Source: Deltaproteobacteria bacterium (GTDB lineage Bacteria > Desulfobacterota > Desulfobulbia > Desulfobulbales > VMSU01). Taken from it: a stretch of DNA of 13,611 bases. The notes under the pieces were generated by a model. The model was given only the letters and a program-made list of their open reading frames with translations. It searched no databases and was not told the DNA's origin. Made by a program: the position numbers and the translations under genes. This document shows positions 6,464 to 11,814 of the stretch, piece by piece (position 1 is the first letter of the stretch; each line of letters begins with the position of its first letter). The stretch spans positions 1-13,611 of the forward strand of contig JAJYJA010000060.1 of assembly GCA_021789795.1 (NCBI GenBank), written 5' to 3'.

Positions 6464-7812
6464 ACGCCAGCGACCCTCCCCTCCCGCCGGCGGGCCTGGC
6501 GGTAACTGAATACCGTTCCGGCGCCATCTGGCCGGGGCCGGAGACCCAACTCACCCCCCAGACTATCCGCCGCCTCCCGGGCGATGGCCAGCCCCAGCCC
6601 GCTGCCCTCGCCCGCCGCGCCGGGCCGGCGGTGGAAGGGGGCAAACACCCGCTCCCGCTCCTCGTCGGGGATGCCGGGGCCGTTGTCGATCACCTCGATC
6701 ACCGCCTGCTCGTCCTCCACCCGCAGTCTAAGCGTCACCTCGCCCCCGGCGGGGGTGTACTTGATGGCGTTCTCCAGCCCGTTTACGATCATGAGCCGCA
6801 GGCCCTCGGGGGTGGCGGCAAGACCGACGGCCGCCGTCTCGTCCAACCCCAGGTCGATATTTTTGGCCTCCGCCAGGGGCATAAGCTCGGCCAGCAGCTC
6901 CCTGGCCAGGGGATTAACCTCGACTAGCGTCAAGGCCGCCCCGCCCGCCTGAAGACGGGCCAGACTCAAGAGTTGCCCGGTGAGCTTGCGGGCCCGCCCG
7001 ATGCCGTCCAGCAACGGACCGAGCCTCTCGGCCATCTCCTCCCTCGACTTGGCCTGGCCCAGGTTCTGGGCCTGAATCGACAGGGCGGCGAGCGGGGTGC
7101 GCAGCTCGTGGGCCGCGTCGGCGACAAAGCGCCGCTGCTGCCCCAAGAGCCCGGAGATCCGGGCCAGCAGCCGGTTGATCGCCTGCACGAAGGGGGCCAT
7201 CTCCTCCGGCAGGTCGAGCTCAGGCAGCGGTTGCGGCTGACCGGCGGCCTGGGCGTCCAGGTGCCCGGCCAGTTCAGTTACCGGCAGCAGGCCGCTACGG
7301 ACGAGCCGGGCGATCAGCCAGGCCATGAGCGGCAGGAGCAACAGGAGGGGGATCAAGGCGCGCAGGGCGCTGTTGATGGCCAGCTCGTCGCGGCTATCGG
7401 TGGGCTGGGTGACGACCACGGCACGGCCAGAAGACCCCTGAAGCAGGAAGACCCGCAGCCGTCCCGCCTGGGTATCGAGGGTGTGGAAGCCAGGGGTGGC
7501 GAGGGCCCCCGTCAACCAGGCCGGACGCGGATCGTCCGGCAGACGGATGACGCTTATCAGCGACTCGGGGTCATCCAGGGTGGCTGACGCCCTGGCCGAC
7601 CGCCTGTCCGGCCCGGCGCTGACTCCCCTTACCCGCCCGGCCAGCCGGGCGATCTGACGCAGGGTGTCGTCCTGAAACTCCCTGGCCTCGGCATAGGCGA
7701 GGACAAAGGAAACCGCCCCGGCGACCAGGGCGGCCAGCAGGGTGGCGACGCCCAGCATCAACACCAGCCGCCGCCGCAGCGAGGGCCGGACCACGGCGGC
7801 GGGCGGGTTCAT
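6460..7812 (-). CDS. QseC/PmrB-like sensor histidine kinase
   Basis: A 450-residue membrane sensor kinase, partner of the adjacent response regulator. A first transmembrane helix spans about 15-41, a periplasmic domain of about 105 residues follows (42-146), then a second helix (about 148-171). The cytoplasmic part has a HAMP-like linker, the H box FVADAAHELRTPL with phospho-accepting H235, the N box NGLENAIKY (N348), G1 DNGPGIP (376-382), an F box (about 390-393) and G2 GSGLGLAI (403-410). All ATP-binding boxes are intact. ATG 7812 was chosen because it overlaps the regulator stop as ATGA; a TTG at 7827 would add five residues. The ligand cannot be read from sequence. The H-box style and gene pairing resemble QseC/PmrB kinases. 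Its 3' end meets prmC head-on. Confidence 0.9.
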   Translation of the reverse strand: MNPPAAVVRPSLRRRLVLMLGVATLLAALVAGAVSFVLAYAEAREFQDDTLRQIARLAGRVRGVSAGPDRRSARASATLDDPESLISVIRLPDDPRPAWLTGALATPGFHTLDTQAGRLRVFLLQGSSGRAVVVTQPTDSRDELAINSALRALIPLLLLLPLMAWLIARLVRSGLLPVTELAGHLDAQAAGQPQPLPELDLPEEMAPFVQAINRLLARISGLLGQQRRFVADAAHELRTPLAALSIQAQNLGQAKSREEMAERLGPLLDGIGRARKLTGQLLSLARLQAGGAALTLVEVNPLARELLAELMPLAEAKNIDLGLDETAAVGLAATPEGLRLMIVNGLENAIKYTPAGGEVTLRLRVEDEQAVIEVIDNGPGIPDEERERVFAPFHRRPGAAGEGSGLGLAIAREAADSLGGELGLRPRPDGAGTVFSYRQARRREGRVAGV

Positions 7813-8465
7813 CGCTCCACCATCCAACCCGCCCCACGCACGTTCTTGATCACCTCAGGGCCCAGTTTCTTGCGCAGGTTGTGGATCAGAAAATCGACCG
7901 CGTTGCTCTCCACCTCCTCGTTCCAGCCGTAGATCCGCTCCTCCAATTCGGCCCGGGAAAGTATGCGCCCTGGACGCATAAGCAGGGCGTGCAATAGGGC
8001 AAATTCCCGGGCGCTCAAGAGGACGGTCAACCCGCCGCAGGAGGCCTGGTGGGTGGCGGGATCGAGACTCACCCGGCCGTTGCCGAGCAGGGGCGCCGCC
8101 TGGCCGCCCTGACGCCGCGCCACCGCCCGCAGCCGGGCCAGAAGCTCGCTCACCTCAAAGGGCTTGACCAGATAGTCGTCGGCCCCGGCGTCCAGGCCGC
8201 CTATCCGCTCCGCCAACCCGTCCCGGGCGGTGATGACAATCACCGGCACCGCGCTTCCCGAACGGCGCAGGCGGCGCAGCACCGCGAGGCCGTCGCGCCT
8301 GGGCAGCCCCAGGTCGAGCAGCACCGCCTGATGCTCGCCGTGGGCCAGGGCGGCCTCGGCCCGGTCGCCGTCCCGCACCCAGTCCACCGCGTAGGCGGCG
8401 TCGCGCAGGGCCACGGCCACCGCCTCGCCCAGCATGGGGTCGTCTTCGACCAGCAAGATACGCAT
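7809..8465 (-). CDS. OmpR-family response regulator (QseB/PmrA-like)
   Basis: A 218-residue transcription factor. The receiver domain (1-about 115) has the acidic pocket D8-D9, phospho-acceptor D51 (VLLDLGLP), T79 (VIVITARD), Y98 and K101 (DDYLVKPFE). The winged-helix DNA-binding domain (about 125-218) has LSAREFALLHALL, the recognition-helix region VESNAVDFLIHNLRKKLG and the wing IKNVRGAGWMV. ATG 8465 was chosen because AGGAGG (8471-8476) lies 5 nt upstream; a GTG at 8471 overlaps that site and would add two residues. ATGA overlap with the kinase gene implies translational coupling. Its likely operator is the 11-bp-phased repeat upstream of the pepSY gene, which would make the cluster autoregulated. 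Confidence 0.92.
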   Translation of the reverse strand: MRILLVEDDPMLGEAVAVALRDAAYAVDWVRDGDRAEAALAHGEHQAVLLDLGLPRRDGLAVLRRLRRSGSAVPVIVITARDGLAERIGGLDAGADDYLVKPFEVSELLARLRAVARRQGGQAAPLLGNGRVSLDPATHQASCGGLTVLLSAREFALLHALLMRPGRILSRAELEERIYGWNEEVESNAVDFLIHNLRKKLGPEVIKNVRGAGWMVER

Positions 8466-8470
8466 CGCCA

Positions 8471-8476
8471 CCTCCT
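8471..8476 (-). promoter_or_regulatory. Response-regulator ribosome binding site
   Basis: AGGAGG on the minus strand, 5 nt before ATG 8465. It overlaps the alternative GTG 8471 and so decides the start in favour of MRILLVEDDP. Confidence 0.75.
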
Positions 8477-8506
8477 AAACCGTGATTTTCCTCCCTATCG
8501 TCAAGC

Positions 8507-9328
8507 TCAGTTAGACCAGAAATCCACCCCCTGGTCAACCTCGACCTCCGCCGGGGCGGGAAGAAGCGGCTCCCGCCTCTGGGTGGCGGTCAGGTAAACC
8601 ACCAGGGCCAGGATAACCGACAGAAAAACGACACTGGTCGCCATCGTTCCCAGGCCCAAGCCCCCGTCTGCCGGGGACTGGGAGAGCAGATCGCCGCATG
8701 AGGCCCCCAGCGGCCGGGTCAGGATATAGGCGGCCCAAAAGGCCATGACATCATTGGCCGCCAGGAGATAACGGGCAAGGATGACCATGACAATCGCCAA
8801 GGCGAAAGAGAACGCCGCCGTGGCGTAGCCCAGATTCAGGCCCTCGGCGGCAAGGTCGCCGCCCGCGGTGCCCAGGGCGAAGGTGAAGAGGATGGCGGCC
8901 CAGTAAAACAACTCCTTCCGCCGGGTGACAATCTCGCGGATCGACAGGGTTTGCTCCCGCCAATGCCAACAGACGAAGGTCACGGCCAGGGCCAGGCCGA
9001 AGAGCAGGGTGGCATCGGTCAAGGGCAGCTTGAGATTATCGACCAGATTGTCGGAGGCCAGGGTGCCGACCACGCTGATGAGCACCACCGTGGCCCAGTA
9101 AAGCCAGGGCACATAGGCACGCGCCCGCACCTGCATGACCAGGAACACCCCCAGCATGAGGCCCATGACCAGCGAGGTGCCGGTCAGCCCCAGACGCAGG
9201 GTGGAGTTGATAAAATCGGCCGCCGTCTCCCCGACGGTGGTGGCCAGCACCTTGATGATCCAGAACCAGATGGTCACCTCCGGCACCTTGTTGAGCATCT
9301 TCGTTTCGTTTCGGCTAGTTACACTCAT
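8507..9328 (-). CDS. DUF347/COG4705-type four-repeat membrane protein
   Basis: A 273-residue, very hydrophobic protein with about eight transmembrane segments and no assigned function. It has four homologous units, each containing W-x9-G-x4-D: W23/G33/D38, W78/G88/D93, W143/G153/D158 and W198/G208/D213. Unit spacing is 55, 65 and 55 residues, so the protein is a doubled pair. This fits Pfam DUF347 (four tandem repeats, two membrane helices and a conserved Trp each; COG4705), recalled rather than searched. A short charged linker (WHWREQTLSIREIVTRRK) separates the halves and a Pro/Glu-rich tail ends it. Start: AGGAGG (9339-9344) is 10 nt from ATG 9328 and 4 nt from GTG 9334, so two extra residues are possible. 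It sits between the pepSY gene and the two-component genes. A transport or membrane-sensing role is inference only. Confidence 0.8.
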   Translation of the reverse strand: MSVTSRNETKMLNKVPEVTIWFWIIKVLATTVGETAADFINSTLRLGLTGTSLVMGLMLGVFLVMQVRARAYVPWLYWATVVLISVVGTLASDNLVDNLKLPLTDATLLFGLALAVTFVCWHWREQTLSIREIVTRRKELFYWAAILFTFALGTAGGDLAAEGLNLGYATAAFSFALAIVMVILARYLLAANDVMAFWAAYILTRPLGASCGDLLSQSPADGGLGLGTMATSVVFLSVILALVVYLTATQRREPLLPAPAEVEVDQGVDFWSN

Positions 9329-9374
9329 AATCACACGGCCTCCTGCCTGGCGCCTGGGCGGCGGATAAAGGCAA

Positions 9375-9407
9375 GGCCGGGAGCGGCCACTTTAAGCCCT
9401 CCCGGCC
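9375..9407 (-). other. Stem-loop between pepSY and DUF347 genes
   Basis: GGCCGGGAG (9375-9383) and CTCCCGGCC (9399-9407) form a perfect 9-bp stem; GGC (9385-9387) and GCC (9396-9398) can extend it after a bulge. On the minus strand it is followed by TTGCCTTTATCC, not a clean T-run. It may act as a partial terminator or a 3'-end stabilising structure that sets the ratio of PepSY protein to the downstream products. Confidence 0.5.
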
Positions 9408-9432
9408 CCTCAACGGACTTTCCCCGGCGGGA

Positions 9433-9780
9433 TCAATCCTCCTGATCCTGGCCGTCGTCGTGGTCGGTCTTATCCTCGGTGGCGGCCAGGACCTTGCCGC
9501 TTTCCGGATCGACCCGCACCTCCACCACCTTCTTGCCGCTCACCACCTCGACATCGTAGTCCCACTGGCCGCCCTTGACCTTTTCCAATTCGGCCCGCAC
9601 CGCCCGGCCCGCCGCCTGCTGCTCGGCGGTGGCCACCGCCTGCCCCATGCTGATCTTGGCCTGGGGGGCGCTCAAGGCGTCGTTGTCCCCTCCGCCCGCC
9701 GCCAACGCGGTCTGGTTAAGGGTTATGGTGGCGCCCAAGGCCGCCACCGCCAGCCAATAAATCTTCCCTTGCTTTTCCAT
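9433..9780 (-). CDS. Secreted PepSY-domain protein
   Basis: A 115-residue exported protein. Residues 1-27 form a signal peptide (KQGK, hydrophobic core, then a TALA/A cleavage site after A27). The mature protein has one PepSY-type domain (about 43-102): ISMGQAVATAEQQAAGRAVRAELEK, then WDYDVEVVSGKKVVEVRVDPESGKVLAATED. An acidic tail rich in Asp and Glu (DKTDHDDGQDQED) ends it. PepSY domains are small extracytoplasmic modules often found beside two-component systems or as protease-inhibitor-like domains. The acidic tail may bind cations. ATG 9780 has AGGAGGT 6 nt upstream. It is the first gene of the operon, directly behind the phased-repeat promoter, so it should be the most strongly expressed product. 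Function is inferred from domain and context. Confidence 0.85.
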   Translation of the reverse strand: MEKQGKIYWLAVAALGATITLNQTALAAGGGDNDALSAPQAKISMGQAVATAEQQAAGRAVRAELEKVKGGQWDYDVEVVSGKKVVEVRVDPESGKVLAATEDKTDHDDGQDQED

Positions 9781-9839
9781 GGTCTGACCTCCTGGTCAAG
9801 GTTGTGGGAGGCGCGGATATTCGCGCCCCTTTGCCCAGG

Positions 9840-9871
9840 ACTATAACGACCGAAAGTTAGGCGAGAGTTAG
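9840..9871 (-). promoter_or_regulatory. pepSY operon promoter with phased direct-repeat operator
   Basis: Read on the minus strand: CTAACT (9871-9866), 5 nt, CTAACT (9860-9855), 9 nt, then TATAGT (9845-9840), a 5-of-6 match to the -10 box. The two 11-nt units CTAACTCTCGC and CTAACTTTCGG agree at 9 of 11 positions, one helical turn apart. The repeat takes the place of the -35 box, the arrangement of OmpR-family activator sites (compare the PmrA box, two hexamers separated by 5 nt). Predicted transcription start is near 9833, leaving about a 50-nt leader before ATG 9780. Confidence 0.7.
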
Positions 9872-9906
9872 CGGATCAAAAAAAAATCTCCCTCCTTACG
9901 AAAATT

Positions 9907-10057
9907 GATGATCTCGCAAAAAGGCAGCCGATGGCTAAGCAAAAGGGCCGATATACAAGGCGCGGGGTGTGTTTGGCGAGTGAGGCCATACATATGGTAT
10001 GCCGAACGAGCCAAACCGCCACGCGCCGCAGTAGATCGGTCTTTTTGCGACGCCATC
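9907..10057 (+). mobile_element. MITE-like palindromic element, copy A (151 bp)
   Basis: The ends are inverted repeats: GATGATCTCGCAAAAAG at 9907-9923 against the complement of CTTTTTGCGACGCCATC at 10041-10057 (three mismatches, then a perfect 10-bp TCGCAAAAAG core). The interior folds on itself: GTTTGGC/GCCAAAC, GGCGCG/CGCGCC and CCGATATAC/GTAGATCGG pair in order. AAAATT directly abuts both ends (9901-9906 and 10058-10063), a perfect 6-bp target duplication. No transposase is encoded. Outside one variable block it matches copy B (10998-11181, inverted) at all but five positions. Confidence 0.85.
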
Positions 10058-10063
10058 AAAATT

Positions 10064-10200
10064 GACCCGCCCCCGGCGAAAAAGATACCCAAGGCGGCGG
10101 CGGCTGGTTATTATCCAAGCCGTCCCGTCAGCCTCAGCAGCCGCCAGCAGCGACCCGCAGGTGACTTCCCATAACGCCACCTTTCCGCCTCACGCCACCC
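10064..10200 (+). promoter_or_regulatory. bioC upstream region
   Basis: This 137-bp stretch between copy A and bioC has no gene. It holds TATTAT (10109-10114), a 5-of-6 match to a -10 box, but no good -35 at the right distance. TTGACC (10062-10067), partly made by the copy A target duplication, is 41 bp away from it, too far. No Shine-Dalgarno precedes ATG 10201. The bioC promoter is therefore unresolved. Confidence 0.25.
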
Positions 10201-10995
10201 ATGACCGATCTGAAACAGAAAATCGCCGCCAGCTTCTCGGCCCGGGCCGAGGGCTACGACCTGCACGCCGTGGTCCAGAAACAGGCGGCGGGGATGCTGA
10301 CGGACAGGCTGGCCAAACTCCAGGGCCAGGTGCCCAAGGCGGGGCCGATACTGGAGTTCGGCTGCGGCACCGGGGCCGTCTCCCGCCACCTGCCCCGCCT
10401 CTTCCCCGGCCAGCCGTTAACCCTGATGGACATCGCGCCCGGCATGATCCGGGTCAACCGGCAGGCCTTAACCCCGTTTCTCGCCCCCGGCGGCCCAGTG
10501 AACTGGCAGGTGGGCGACGCCGAGCTGATCGAGGCCCGGCCGCATTACGCCCTGATCCTCTCCTGCCTCACCCTGCAATGGTTTAACCAGCCAGCCGCCA
10601 GCCTCGCCCGGCTCTGCCAGGCCCTGGCCCCCGGCGGCCTGCTGATCTGCTCGTTTCTGACCGAGGGCTCCTTTCCCGAATGGCACGCCGTCTGCCGCGA
10701 GCTCAATCTGGCCTGCACCGCCAATCCCCTGCCCAGGGCCGAAGAGGCCCGGACGGCGGTCAGCGGCCCGGGCCGGGAGGTCTCGCTCGGGGAAGAAACC
10801 CTTGAACTCACCTACCCCACGGCGCTCGACTTCTTCCGCTCGCTCAAGGAGACCGGCACCCGCACCGCCGCCCGCGCCCACCGGCTCACCCCCGGCGAAA
10901 TGCGCCGGCTCCTCGCCCGCTGGCCCAAGGAGGCAAACGGGCAGGCCCTGGTCACCTATCAACTCGCCACCCTGCTGGTCAGGACGCCATCATGA
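10201..10995 (+). CDS. bioC: Malonyl-ACP O-methyltransferase
   Basis: A 264-residue class I SAM methyltransferase of the BioC family, which methylates the free carboxyl of malonyl-ACP so that fatty-acid synthase can build the pimeloyl moiety of biotin. The N-terminus DLKQKIAASFSARAEGYD is typical. Motif I is LEFGCGTG (51-58), the acidic ribose-binding residue D77 lies in LTLMDIAPGM, motif II is GDAE (105-108), then the BioC-like LTLQWF (123-128) and SFLTEGSFPEW (151-161). The neighbouring bioD supports the call over a generic methyltransferase. The stop TGA (10993-10995) lies inside the 6-bp target duplication of copy B; before that insertion it would have overlapped the bioD start as ATGA. 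No bioH or other pimeloyl esterase gene is in the window. Confidence 0.88.
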   Translation: MTDLKQKIAASFSARAEGYDLHAVVQKQAAGMLTDRLAKLQGQVPKAGPILEFGCGTGAVSRHLPRLFPGQPLTLMDIAPGMIRVNRQALTPFLAPGGPVNWQVGDAELIEARPHYALILSCLTLQWFNQPAASLARLCQALAPGGLLICSFLTEGSFPEWHAVCRELNLACTANPLPRAEEARTAVSGPGREVSLGEETLELTYPTALDFFRSLKETGTRTAARAHRLTPGEMRRLLARWPKEANGQALVTYQLATLLVRTPS

Positions 10996-10997
10996 TT

Positions 10998-11181
10998 GAT
11001 GGCGTCGCAAAAAGTCCGATCTACTGCGTCCCCGTCCAACATCAGCGGGGATTGAACAGAATTGCGGGACGGTTTGGCTCGTTCGGCATACCATGTGTAT
11101 GGCCTTACTCGCCAAACGCACCCCGCGCCTTGTATATCGGCCCTTTTGCTTAGCCATCGGCTACCTTTTTGCGAGATCATC
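10998..11181 (-). mobile_element. MITE-like palindromic element, copy B (184 bp)
   Basis: An inverted copy of the element at 9907-10057. The ends are GATGGCGTCGCAAAAAG (10998-11014) and CTTTTTGCGAGATCATC (11165-11181). It is flanked by perfect 6-bp direct repeats ATGATT (10992-10997 and 11182-11187), the target duplication. It differs from copy A by five substitutions in about 142 shared positions and by a variable block: 42 bp here (11029-11070) against 9 bp in copy A. The block has its own small stem, CCCCG (11030-11034)/CGGGG (11046-11050). It encodes no transposase. It sits exactly between the bioC stop and the bioD start. Confidence 0.88.
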
Positions 11182-11814
11182 ATGATTAATTTCCCGCGGC
11201 AATTCTTGATCGCCGGCACCGACACCGGGGTCGGGAAGACGGTGGTGGCGGCCATCCTGACCCGTGGGCTTAAAGCCCGCTACTGGAAACCGGTGCAGAG
11301 CGGCCGGGAGGAGAAGACAGACACCGAACTGGTCAAGGCCATGACCGGCCTGCCGGAGGGCCACTTCCTGGCCGAGGCCTACTGCTTACAGACCCCAATC
11401 TCTCCGCACGCCTCAGCCCGCCGGGACGGAATTACCATCGACCGGCGACGCCTCGCCCTGCCCCCGGTGGCGGGGCCGCTGATCGTGGAGGGCGCGGGCG
11501 GACTCCTGGTGCCGCTAAACGACCAGACCCTGCTCCTCGACGTGATGCGGGACTGGGGCCTGCCCGTCCTCCTGGTGGCCCGCAGCCGGCTGGGCACCAT
11601 CAACCATACCCTGCTGTCGCTGATGGCGCTCAAGGCGGCGGGTCTTGAGGTGCTGGGGGTGGTGATGAACGGCGCCCAAGAGCCGGAGAGCCGCCAGGCC
11701 ATCGAGAAACACGGTCAGGTCGGGGTATTGGCCGAGCTTGCGCCCCTGGCCACGCTTACGCCAGAGACGATAAGCGCCGCCTACCGGCGGCTGTTTGGCG
11801 GCGAGAAGGATTGA
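11182..11814 (+). CDS. bioD: Dethiobiotin synthetase
   Basis: A 210-residue BioD that forms dethiobiotin from 7,8-diaminopelargonic acid, CO2 and ATP. The P-loop GTDTGVGKT is at 12-20, the substrate-binding KPVQSG at 36-41, then the SPHASA segment (PISPHASARRDG) and VEGAGGLLVPL, the second nucleotide-binding motif. Later come LLVARSRLGTINHTLLS and GVVMNG. The start ATG 11182 is the first codon after copy B and is formed by its target duplication. The frame stays open 40 codons back into the element (to a TTG at 11062), but homology starts at ATG 11182. Insertion removed the original upstream context, and only a weak GCGAG now precedes the start, so translation may be lowered. It converges with folE2, the two stops directly abutting. 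Confidence 0.93.
   Translation: MINFPRQFLIAGTDTGVGKTVVAAILTRGLKARYWKPVQSGREEKTDTELVKAMTGLPEGHFLAEAYCLQTPISPHASARRDGITIDRRRLALPPVAGPLIVEGAGGLLVPLNDQTLLLDVMRDWGLPVLLVARSRLGTINHTLLSLMALKAAGLEVLGVVMNGAQEPESRQAIEKHGQVGVLAELAPLATLTPETISAAYRRLFGGEKD

Noticed and set aside
6973..7587. Plus-strand open frame of 204 codons opposite the histidine kinase
   Set aside because: Low-complexity Gln/Gly/Pro translation antisense to a kinase with all motifs intact.
7813..7827. TTG 7827 as kinase start
   Set aside because: ATG 7812 forms a standard ATGA overlap with the regulator stop; the TTG adds only five residues.
9905..11190. CRISPR array or attachment-site pair formed by the two long repeats
   Set aside because: Only two copies, in inverted orientation, about 1 kb apart, each palindromic and with its own target duplication: a MITE pattern, not CRISPR or att sites.
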